A stretch of 15,007 nucleotides of DNA from JAABQT01 sp041488375 (GTDB lineage: Bacteria > Pseudomonadota > Gammaproteobacteria > Burkholderiales > SG8-39). The DNA is taken from contig JBGPPD010000055.1 of assembly GCA_041488375.1 (NCBI GenBank), forward strand, positions 1 through 15,007, in the 5' to 3' direction. Made by a program: the position numbers and the translations under genes. The notes under the pieces are model-generated. The model was not told where the DNA came from. It saw nothing but the letters and a program-made list of their open reading frames with translations, and made no database searches. Positions 1 to 6,600 of the stretch are shown piece after piece; within the stretch, counting starts at the first letter, position 1, and the number at the start of each line of letters is the position of its first letter.

Positions 1-960
1 GCCCATCTTCAGCTGGCGCAGGGGGCTGCGCATGTCGTCGTTCAGCGTGATCGGCTGCGTGCAGCGCAGGACCATGCGCGCCTGGAAATGGTCCTGCAGG
101 TGCTCGCCGACGTCCGGCTGGCCGAGCAGCACCGGAATGCCGTGTTCCGCGAGGAGCGCCGGGGGACCGACGCCGGAGAGCTGCAGCAGCTGCGGCGTGT
201 TGATCGCGCCGCCGCAAAGGATCACTTCGCGCGCGGCGGTCGCGGTGCGGCGCTCGTTGCCGAGGAGATATTCCACGCCCGCGGCGCGCGTTCCTTCGAA
301 CAGGACTCTGGAGGCCAGTGCCCCGGTCGCCACCTTCAGGTTCGGACGCTTCTGCGCCGCGCGCAAGTAGCCCACCGCGGTCGAGCAGCGGCGCGCGTTG
401 CGCGTGGTGATCTGGAAATAACCCGCGCCCTCCTGCTCCGGGCCATTGAAGTCGGGATTGCGGGTGTGCCCGGCCTGCTCCGCCGCCGCGATGAACGCGT
501 CGCACAGCGCGTGCGGCTCGCTCTGGTCGGAGACCGAGAGCGGGCCGCCCGCGCCATGCAGCGGGCCCGCGCCGCGCGCCTGGTCTTCCGATTTCCTGAA
601 GTAGGGCAGCAGCTCGCCGAAGGACCAGCCCGGCGCCTCCCAGTCGTCGAAGTCCTGCGGCTGGCCGCGGATATAGACCAGGCCGTTGATCGAGGAGGAG
701 CCGCCCAGCACCTTGCCGCGCGGCGTGAAGATGCTCCGGCCGTTGAGTTCGGGCTCGGGCTCGGACTGGTAGCTCCAGTTGACCGAGGGCTTTTTGAACA
801 GCTTGCCGTAGCCGAGCGGGATGTGGATCCAGGGATCGGTGTCGCGCGGCCCGGCTTCGAGCAGCAGCACGCGCGTGCGGCCGTCCGCCGTGAGCCGGTT
901 GGCGAGCACGCAGCCCGCCGACCCGGCGCCGACGACGATGATGTCGAAGGGGTCCGCCAC
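1..960 (-). CDS. GMC family flavin oxidoreductase (choline-dehydrogenase-like), partial, C-terminus beyond left edge
   Basis: The frame stays open for 320 codons from a GTG at 960 to the window edge. The N-terminus has the FAD-binding Rossmann motif GAGSAG (residues 11-16) followed by the acidic strand end LLLEAG (32-37). GMC signature 1 is RGKVLGGSSSINGLVYIRG (81-99) and signature 2 is GGAINTPQLLQLSGVG (250-265). Family members oxidise alcohols to aldehydes or ketones, with electrons passing to oxygen or the respiratory chain. The catalytic histidine lies in the C-terminal part that is not in the window. GTG is the only plausible start: it lies two bases after the stop of the upstream short-chain dehydrogenase, and no strong ribosome binding site precedes it, so translational coupling is likely. 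It is the last visible gene of the nine-gene minus-strand run. BetA-like and AlkJ-like alcohol dehydrogenases are both possible; the substrate is unknown. Confidence 0.93.
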   Translation of the reverse strand, partial: MADPFDIIVVGAGSAGCVLANRLTADGRTRVLLLEAGPRDTDPWIHIPLGYGKLFKKPSVNWSYQSEPEPELNGRSIFTPRGKVLGGSSSINGLVYIRGQPQDFDDWEAPGWSFGELLPYFRKSEDQARGAGPLHGAGGPLSVSDQSEPHALCDAFIAAAEQAGHTRNPDFNGPEQEGAGYFQITTRNARRCSTAVGYLRAAQKRPNLKVATGALASRVLFEGTRAAGVEYLLGNERRTATAAREVILCGGAINTPQLLQLSGVGPPALLAEHGIPVLLGQPDVGEHLQDHFQARMVLRCTQPITLNDDMRSPLRQLKMG

Positions 961-962
961 GC

Positions 963-1712
963 CTAGCGCGGCGGCGTGACGTGCAGGCCGCCGTCGACGA
1001 AGATCGTCTCGCCCGTCACCTGGCGGCCGCCCTCGATCAGCCAGCAGATGACCTCCGCCACGTCCTCGGGCCGCGCGTAGTCCTTGAGCGGCACCATGGC
1101 GGAATATTTCTCCGCCGCCTGCTTTGCCTTGTCCATGCCGAAGGCGTTGTGCTGCCAGGGCGTGTCCACGTAACCGGGGCACACGGCGTTCACGCGCACC
1201 TCCGGCCCCAGCGACCGGGCGAGCGAATAGGTCATGGCGTTGAGCGCCGACTTGGAGGCCGCGTAGGCCACCGACGATCCGGTGCCGAGCTGCGCGGCGA
1301 CCGAGGACACGTTGACCACCGCGCCGCGATTCTTCTTCAGCGCCGGCGCGCAGGCGCGCACCATCTGGAACGGCCCGACCACGTTCAGGCGGTAGATGCG
1401 CAGGAAATCATCGGCGGACAGGCCGTCGAGGTCGGCGTGCTTCACGAACTTGGTGGTGCCGGCATTGTTCACCAGCGCGTCGAGGCGGCCCCACTTGTCC
1501 AGCGCCGCCTGCGCGAGCTTGCGGCATTCGGCGTCCTCGGCGACGTCCGCCTGCACGGCGATCGCGTCCTTGCATCGCGCCGCGACCTTCCTGGCCTCCG
1601 CCGCGCTCTTGGAGAAGTTGATGACCACCGACCAGCCGCGCCTGGAGAGTTCCAGCGCGCTCGCGGCGCCGATGCCCGAAGAAGCGCCCGTGATGATGGC
1701 GACCTTGCTCAT
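963..1712 (-). CDS. SDR family NAD(P)-dependent oxidoreductase
   Basis: This is a classical short-chain dehydrogenase of 249 residues, the usual family length. It has the cofactor motif TGASSGIG (8-15), NNAG (82-85), N110, S137, and YAASK with catalytic Y150 and K154. PGYVDTP (179-185) and the C-terminal VDGG (239-242) are typical of FabG-like SDRs. It interconverts an alcohol and a ketone, probably a hydroxyacyl-CoA or a free cyclic or secondary alcohol. The start ATG overlaps the stop of the upstream cyclase-family gene as ATGA (1709-1712), which fits translational coupling. A longer open frame extends upstream, but that part is arginine-rich and overlaps the cyclase-family gene, so I reject it. 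Assigning it as FabG itself is unsupported because no fatty-acid synthesis genes adjoin it. Confidence 0.93.
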   Translation of the reverse strand: MSKVAIITGASSGIGAASALELSRRGWSVVINFSKSAAEARKVAARCKDAIAVQADVAEDAECRKLAQAALDKWGRLDALVNNAGTTKFVKHADLDGLSADDFLRIYRLNVVGPFQMVRACAPALKKNRGAVVNVSSVAAQLGTGSSVAYAASKSALNAMTYSLARSLGPEVRVNAVCPGYVDTPWQHNAFGMDKAKQAAEKYSAMVPLKDYARPEDVAEVICWLIEGGRQVTGETIFVDGGLHVTPPR

Positions 1713-2752
1713 ACGGTGGCCACCGCGACGGCGGGCGAGCCGACCGCGCCGGGCAGGCGCAGCGGCGGCGCGGTGAGCAGGAACCGGTTTCTCTTGTGCT
1801 CGCGCAGCCAGCGTGCGAGCTCGGTGAGGTACCAGATTTCGCCGAGGTGGATGCCGTTCTTGAACAGGCAGTGCTCGTGCAGCGGCATCAGCGCGTGCGG
1901 CATCGGCTTGAACGGGCTCGCCGGGATGATCTCCACCGCGTAGTTGTCGGCGATCAGCGCCGCGCAGCCGCAATCGGTCACCCAATTCAGGAGCTTGTCG
2001 TCGCGGCCGTCCAGCCCCGTGCAGGTGTTGTGGATCAGCTTGGGATCGGGGTTCTTCTTCAGTTCGAGAATGACGTCGACGAAGCCGGTGTAGAAGCAGA
2101 CGAAATCGCCCTTCTCCACCGCCACCCGGTCCTTGTCCATCACGCGCATCAGCTCGTCGTAGCCGACGGCTTTTCTCTCGCGGCCGAAATGCGCGTGCAG
2201 GTCCACCATCACGCCGCGCCCCTGCGCGCCGTGCTCGGCGAGGTTCTGGATGCCGAGCGCGTCGGCGCGCGAGCCTTCGAATCTCGCCCACGGTTCGGCA
2301 TCCGGCTTTTCCGGCGCCACCTCGAAACCGTCGCCGGGGCGAAAGCCGTTGTAGAACACCAGCTCCGGCTTGCCGTCGCCGTCGGCGTCGAACTTGCCAC
2401 CGACGTGGGCGAAGGAGTCCCACTGCGTCGAATACTGCAGCGTGAGCAGCACCAGGTCGTCGCACACCACGTCGGTGAGCAGCGGGTTCTCGTCGGCGAA
2501 GGGAAAGCAGAAGTTCGCCTTGCCGGCGCGGATGGTGGGCGCGAGGCGCGGCGGGTTGCGCCGCGGGTTGAGCGCGTTGCCCCCCGGGTAGTCGAGCGGC
2601 AGCGACAGGCAGAACGTGCGCCCCTCCTTCACTTCGGCCACGCCTTGCAGCACTTTTTCGCGCGTCACGTAGTTCATGCGCCCGCGCCGGTCGTCGGGTC
2701 CGAATTCGCCCCAGTTGGAGTTGGGGGGTTTTTGCTTCCAGCGTTGGCTCAT
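1709..2752 (-). CDS. Cyclase family protein (metal-dependent hydrolase, kynurenine-formamidase-like fold)
   Basis: The 347-residue product matches the 'cyclase' family (Pfam PF04199 type), metal-dependent hydrolases that open amides, lactones or cyclic diketones. The family's metal motif HGTHxDxPxH appears here as YSTQWDSFAH (107-116), keeping D112 and H116 but replacing the two preceding histidines. Other family features are the strand-turn GDFVCFYTGF (215-224) and a C-terminal ALMPLHEHCLFKNG stretch (287-300) ending with E305. At about 350 residues it belongs to the longer TQWD subgroup rather than the short KynB group of about 210. The start at 2752 lies eight bases after the stop of the MaoC gene. 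No signal peptide is visible, so it is probably cytoplasmic. In this operon it may hydrolyse a ring-opening or lactone intermediate, but that role is inference. Confidence 0.88.
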   Translation of the reverse strand: MSQRWKQKPPNSNWGEFGPDDRRGRMNYVTREKVLQGVAEVKEGRTFCLSLPLDYPGGNALNPRRNPPRLAPTIRAGKANFCFPFADENPLLTDVVCDDLVLLTLQYSTQWDSFAHVGGKFDADGDGKPELVFYNGFRPGDGFEVAPEKPDAEPWARFEGSRADALGIQNLAEHGAQGRGVMVDLHAHFGRERKAVGYDELMRVMDKDRVAVEKGDFVCFYTGFVDVILELKKNPDPKLIHNTCTGLDGRDDKLLNWVTDCGCAALIADNYAVEIIPASPFKPMPHALMPLHEHCLFKNGIHLGEIWYLTELARWLREHKRNRFLLTAPPLRLPGAVGSPAVAVATV

Positions 2753-2760
2753 GGCGGGCC

Positions 2761-3213
2761 CTAGAAGTAATGCCGGCTGATGGATTCGGCGACCATCACC
2801 GGCTTGTCGCCGCCTTCGCGCTCGACGGTCACGCTCCAGGTGGTCTGCACGCCGCCTTCGAGCTTCTCGAACTTCGCGAGCGTGAAGCGGCCGCGGATCT
2901 TCGCCCCGGCGGGCACCGGCGCGGTGAAGCGCACCTTGTTCAGGCCGTAGTTGACGCCCATCTTGCGGTCGGAGAAGACGAACGTGGACTCGGTGAGCTT
3001 GGGCAGCATGGACAGCGTGAGGAAGCCGTGCGCGATGGTCGAGCCGAAGGGCGAGTTCCTGGCCTTCTCCCGGTCGACGTGGATCCACTGGAAGTCCTCG
3101 GTGGCCTTGGCGAAGAGGTCGATCCTCTCCTGCGGCATCTCCACCCAGGGCGACACGGCGATCTCCTGGCCGACCCGGTTCTCCAGGTCGCGGATCTTCA
3201 GGTCGGTTTTCAT
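2761..3213 (-). CDS. MaoC family (R)-specific enoyl-CoA hydratase-like dehydratase
   Basis: The 150-residue single hotdog-fold protein carries the hydratase-2 signature. FAKATEDFQWIHVD (34-47) has the catalytic pair D40 and H45, followed by PFGSTIAHGFLTLS (55-68). This is the form typical of MaoC/HtdZ-like hydratases, which add water to trans-2-enoyl-CoA to give the (R)-3-hydroxyacyl-CoA. The length fits a single-domain dimeric enzyme. The start ATG overlaps the stop of the alpha/beta hydrolase gene as ATGA (3210-3213), and an AGGA ribosome binding site lies just upstream at 3218-3221. The operon also holds a crotonase-family protein, so the MaoC enzyme may handle a different chain length, branched intermediate or stereoisomer. 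The exact substrate is not visible. Confidence 0.92.
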   Translation of the reverse strand: MKTDLKIRDLENRVGQEIAVSPWVEMPQERIDLFAKATEDFQWIHVDREKARNSPFGSTIAHGFLTLSMLPKLTESTFVFSDRKMGVNYGLNKVRFTAPVPAGAKIRGRFTLAKFEKLEGGVQTTWSVTVEREGGDKPVMVAESISRHYF

Positions 3214-4091
3214 GGAGTCCTCATTCTAGACTCGGTAAACGCCTCGATCTCGCGGATCACCAGGTCCGTGCGCTCGCGGGCGATCCAGTGCGTGGCATCG
3301 GGCACGCGCACCAACTTCAGGTCCGGCACGACCGCGTCGAGCCCCTCGAGGCACCCGGGCAGCAGCGCCGTGTCGCGCTCGCCCCAGACGACGAGCGTGG
3401 GCACCCTGACCACGAAGTCCTCCGGCTTCAATTGCAGTTTCTTCGCCCCAGGGTCCTCCGCCGAAGGCGGAACCATCGGGGAGGCGCGGTAGTAGTTGAG
3501 TCCGCCCGTCAGCGCGCCCGGCTGCGACCAGGCCTCGACGAGCGCCTTGCGCGCGCCCTCGTCCAGATCCGAAAAAGCTCCCAGCAGCCGCGCGTAGCCG
3601 TTCTCCGACAATACGCGCTCGGCCTTGGGCAGGCGGAAGAACCGCATGTACTCGCTCGCCTTCTGCTGCGCGGGGTTGTTGCAAAGCTCGCGCCAGAAGA
3701 GGTAGGGATGGGGGGAATTGATCATCACCAGCTTCGCCAGGCGCTCCGGGTGCGCGATGGCCACGCCCCAGGCCACCGCGCCGCCCCAGTCGTGCGCCAC
3801 CAGCACGAATTTCTCCCGCGTGTAGCGCGCGGCGAGCGCGAGCACGTCGGCCATCAGGTGCTTGGCGCGGTAGGCCTCCACCTCAGCCGGCTTCTCGGAA
3901 AGGTTGTAGCCGCGCAGGTCCGGCGCCGCCGCGCACCAGCCGCGCGCGCCGAAATGCTCCAGCATCGGCCGCCACATCGCCCAGTACTCCGGAAAGCCGT
4001 GCAGGAACAGCATCAGCGGCCCGTCGCCCGCGCGCGCGACGTGCAGCCGGATGCCGTTCGCCTCGACCGTCTCGTGGATCACTTCAGGCAT
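3210..4091 (-). CDS. Alpha/beta hydrolase, epoxide-hydrolase-like
   Basis: This 293-residue alpha/beta-hydrolase has the epoxide-hydrolase pattern: oxyanion motif HGFPEYW (31-37), DLRGYNLS (58-65), an aspartate nucleophile D101 in AHDWGG rather than the serine of esterases, the acid D240 in WGERDTA, and catalytic H268 in ATHW. Lid tyrosines Y148 and Y200/Y201 sit where epoxide hydrolases place their epoxide-polarising pair. The expected reaction is opening of an epoxide to a diol in the cytoplasm. Haloalkane dehalogenases share the aspartate but not this tyrosine arrangement. A strong ribosome binding site (GGAGGGG, complement at 4100-4106) precedes the ATG. The gene overlaps the end of the upstream amidase by 13 bases and the start of MaoC by four. 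A nucleophilic Asp in a cluster with CoA enzymes suggests that an epoxide or oxirane-like intermediate is processed. Confidence 0.9.
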   Translation of the reverse strand: MPEVIHETVEANGIRLHVARAGDGPLMLFLHGFPEYWAMWRPMLEHFGARGWCAAAPDLRGYNLSEKPAEVEAYRAKHLMADVLALAARYTREKFVLVAHDWGGAVAWGVAIAHPERLAKLVMINSPHPYLFWRELCNNPAQQKASEYMRFFRLPKAERVLSENGYARLLGAFSDLDEGARKALVEAWSQPGALTGGLNYYRASPMVPPSAEDPGAKKLQLKPEDFVVRVPTLVVWGERDTALLPGCLEGLDAVVPDLKLVRVPDATHWIARERTDLVIREIEAFTESRMRTP

Positions 4092-4684
4092 TGCTGGGTC
4101 CCCTCCGCCACCGCGCGCGCGACGAGCGCCTGCACCGCCGGGTCGCGCATCCTCGCCTCCTCCGCCGCGTTGACGATGACCCCGGCCTCGAACAGCACCG
4201 AGGGCATGTGCGCCGTCTTGCCCACCGCCAGGTTGTCATAGTAGTGCACGCCGTTCGCCTCGTCGGCGAAGGGGCGGTTCTCGCCGAGCACGGCATCGGC
4301 ATGGTAGCGCGAGGGCGTGAAGCCGGCGGCGCGCAGGCGCGCGCCGATGGCGCTGGCGCAGGCGAGGCTGCTGTCCACGTGGCCGTTGCCGCGCGACACG
4401 AACAGCGAAAAGCCGGAGAAGCGCGCGGCCTGCGGCAGCAGCCATTCGCGCACCGAATCGTGGTGGATCGACAGGAACAGGTCCGCGCCTGCGGCGTCGC
4501 GCGTGCGCCGGTGCAGCACCGCGTAGTCGCCGCGTTCGCCGATCAGGCGCACTCTGAGCCCCAGGCCCTCCAGCTCGGAGCGCACCCGGCGCGCGAGCTC
4601 GAGGTTGTACTCGAACTCCGGCCGGCCGCTGGCGGAGATCACGCCGGGCTCGGCGGCATAGTGGCCCACGTCCACCGCCACCAA
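4079..4684 (-). CDS. N-acetylmuramoyl-L-alanine amidase (Amidase_3 type), start uncertain
   Basis: The product has the zinc amidase fold that cleaves the bond between N-acetylmuramic acid and L-alanine in peptidoglycan. Zinc ligands are visible as H8 in VDVGHYAAEPG, E23 in PEFEYNLELA and H74 in LSIHHDS; the catalytic glutamate is E166 in PSVLFEAG. The domain starts immediately at the chosen start, a TTG at 4684 (a GTG at 4681 is equally possible), so there is no room for a signal peptide, although relatives are periplasmic. Upstream in frame lies a hydrophobic NWLLAALVAV-like stretch with no ATG, GTG or other TTG; only a CTG at 4720 could include it. Its neighbours are catabolic enzymes: the hydratase/isomerase gene ends 16 bases upstream and the epoxide-hydrolase-like gene overlaps its end. 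The domain call is firm; the start and cell location are not. Confidence 0.85.
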   Translation of the reverse strand: MVAVDVGHYAAEPGVISASGRPEFEYNLELARRVRSELEGLGLRVRLIGERGDYAVLHRRTRDAAGADLFLSIHHDSVREWLLPQAARFSGFSLFVSRGNGHVDSSLACASAIGARLRAAGFTPSRYHADAVLGENRPFADEANGVHYYDNLAVGKTAHMPSVLFEAGVIVNAAEEARMRDPAVQALVARAVAEGTQQCLK

Positions 4685-4700
4685 CGCGGCGAGGAGCCAA

Positions 4701-5468
4701 TTAGAAGCGCGAGAAGTCAGGTTTGCGCTTTTCCATGAAGGCGCGCAGCGCTTCCTTCGCCTCCGGCGATTGCAGCCGCTCGCCGAACAGCTGCAGCTCC
4801 TCGGTCATGCGCTCCTGCACCGCTTGCGCCATGCCGCGCTTCATCAGCTCCTTGGTCATGCGCACCGAGGCGGGCGGCAGCGCCGCGAGCGCCAGCGCGG
4901 CCGCGCGCGCGCGCCCGAGCAGCTCGCCCTCCGGCACGATCTCGGTGACGATGCCCGCGGCGAGCGCCTTCTCGGCGCCGAACGGTCCGCCCAGCAGCAG
5001 CATCTCCGCCGCGCGCCGGTAGCCGGCCATCGCCGGCAACAGCAGGCTGGAGGCTGCCTCGGGCAGCAGGCCCAGCGGTACGAAGGGCAGCTGCAGGCGC
5101 GCGTTCGGCGCCGCGTACACCAGGTCGCAGTGCAGGAGCATGGTGGTGCCGACGCCGACCGCCGGCCCGCCCACCGCCGCGACCAGGGGCTTCTTCGCCG
5201 TGGAGATGGCGCGCAGGAATCCGGCCGCGGGCGAGGCGCCGGGCGCGCGCGGCAGCTCGAGGAAGTCCTTCACGTCGTTGCCCGAGGTGAAGCAGCCGCT
5301 CTGGCCGTGGAGCAGCACCGCGCGCACCTGCGCGTCGGCCTCCGCCGCGCCGAGCGCCTGCGCGATTGATGCGTACATTTCCGGGCTGAGGGCGTTCTTC
5401 TTCTCGGGCCGGTTGAGCTCGATGCGCGTGACGCGGTCCCTGGTCTCGACGATGACGTGCTGGCTCAT
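4701..5468 (-). CDS. Enoyl-CoA hydratase/isomerase (crotonase) family protein
   Basis: This is a 255-residue crotonase-fold protein. The oxyanion-hole segments are SGNDVKDF (62-69) and GPAVGVGTT (101-109). The canonical hydratase pair of glutamates is not evident. The active-site loop reads VPLGLLPEAAS (130-140) with a single glutamate, E137, the pattern of delta3-delta2-enoyl-CoA isomerases (ECI/PECI type) rather than of water-adding hydratases. It would move a double bond into the 2-position for beta-oxidation of unsaturated acyl chains. The ATG at 5468 has an AAGGA ribosome binding site (complement near 5476-5480) inside the end of the upstream GGDEF gene, which stops three bases before. 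A hydratase activity remains possible, so I keep the broad family name. Confidence 0.92.
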   Translation of the reverse strand: MSQHVIVETRDRVTRIELNRPEKKNALSPEMYASIAQALGAAEADAQVRAVLLHGQSGCFTSGNDVKDFLELPRAPGASPAAGFLRAISTAKKPLVAAVGGPAVGVGTTMLLHCDLVYAAPNARLQLPFVPLGLLPEAASSLLLPAMAGYRRAAEMLLLGGPFGAEKALAAGIVTEIVPEGELLGRARAAALALAALPPASVRMTKELMKRGMAQAVQERMTEELQLFGERLQSPEAKEALRAFMEKRKPDFSRF

Positions 5469-5471
5469 GGC

Positions 5472-6593
5472 CTATTCCTTCACGACGACGCGGTTGCGGC
5501 CCGCATGCTTGGCCTCGTAGAGCGCGGTATCGGCGCGCTGCAACAGCTGCGAGATGGTCTCGCCGGCACGGAATCCGGCCACGCCCGCGGATACCGTCAC
5601 GGCGAGCCCGGCGGCGATGTCAGCCCAGTCCCGCGCCGCGAACGCGGCGCGCAGGCGCTCGACCGCGGGCAGCACGGCGGCGACCCGCGTCGCGCCCAGG
5701 ATCAGCATGAACTCCTCGCCGCCATAGCGGCCGAACGCGTCGCTGTCGCGCAGGCCGCCGTGCGCCGACCGCGCGAATCCCCGCAGCACGTCGTCGCCGA
5801 CCGCATGCCCGAAAGTGTCGTTCACGGCCTTGAAATGGTCCAGGTCCAGCAGCGCGACGCTGAACGGCTCGCCGCCGCGCTCGGTGCGGCTGCGCTCCTG
5901 CTCGAGGCGCGCCATCAGCGAGCGGCGGTTGAGCGACCGGGTCAGGTCGTCGTGGCTCGCCAGCTGCTGCATCTGCTCCAGCGATTCCGCCAGCTTGGTG
6001 CGGCCATCGGCGAGGCGGCGGCGCAGCGCGCTCGCCTGCACGCTGAGCACCACGCAGCGTCCCAGGACGAGCGAGAAATAGAGCCAGACCAGCACGCGCT
6101 CCTGGGCCGTCGCCACCGGCAGCGACAGCCGCTCGCCGACGGCGTAGAACAGCACGCCGATGGCGAGCGCGCCCAGCGTCCACACCGCCAGCGACTGGCG
6201 CAGCGACATCCAGATCATGCCGAAGGCGAACACGGTGAACAGGTTGGCGAGGAAGGGAAACGCGATCTGCGGCGCAATGCCGACCACCGCCAGCTGCAGG
6301 AGGACCGCCAGCGCCATCAGCGGCGCGGTGAGGCTGGGATCGCGCGCCCGCAGGTTGAGGCCGGTCGCGGTGACCGCGACGGTCGCACCGCAAATCAGCG
6401 CCGCGGCCGCGCCATAATCGACCGGCAGGAACCCCGGAATGGTGCCCGTCGCCGCGAACAAGCCGAGGAACAGCGTGTCCACGGCATAGCTCGAGGCCGT
6501 CGCGGCGGCCCACAGCAGGCGCTGGCGCTGGTCGCGCCCACGCGTATGCGCTGCCCGGATCGCCTTTTCCAGCTTTTCGTCGCCTTGTTGCAC
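5472..6593 (-). CDS. Membrane-anchored diguanylate cyclase (GGDEF domain)
   Basis: The 373-residue product has about six hydrophobic segments between residues 28 and 185, a short linker to about 213, then a GGDEF domain. The domain starts at DDLTRSLNRRS (215-225), has the metal-site segment LLDLDHFKAVND (248-259), and carries the active signature GGEEF (291-295). An inhibitory-site RxxD (R282-D285) lies five residues before the signature, so product inhibition by cyclic di-GMP is likely. It should make cyclic di-GMP from two GTP at the inner membrane; the membrane part probably senses something but matches no sensor family I can name. The start is a GTG at 6593, seven bases after the ligase stop, with a weak ribosome binding site. 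Its place inside a catabolic operon, between the ligase and the isomerase, is unusual. Confidence 0.93.
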   Translation of the reverse strand: MQQGDEKLEKAIRAAHTRGRDQRQRLLWAAATASSYAVDTLFLGLFAATGTIPGFLPVDYGAAAALICGATVAVTATGLNLRARDPSLTAPLMALAVLLQLAVVGIAPQIAFPFLANLFTVFAFGMIWMSLRQSLAVWTLGALAIGVLFYAVGERLSLPVATAQERVLVWLYFSLVLGRCVVLSVQASALRRRLADGRTKLAESLEQMQQLASHDDLTRSLNRRSLMARLEQERSRTERGGEPFSVALLDLDHFKAVNDTFGHAVGDDVLRGFARSAHGGLRDSDAFGRYGGEEFMLILGATRVAAVLPAVERLRAAFAARDWADIAAGLAVTVSAGVAGFRAGETISQLLQRADTALYEAKHAGRNRVVVKE

Positions 6594-6600
6594 GCCGCGC

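Noticed and set aside
3210..4091. Haloalkane or fluoroacetate dehalogenase identity for the alpha/beta hydrolase
   Set aside because: The aspartate nucleophile is shared, but HGFPEYW and the lid tyrosines fit epoxide hydrolases better, and no dehalogenation genes adjoin.
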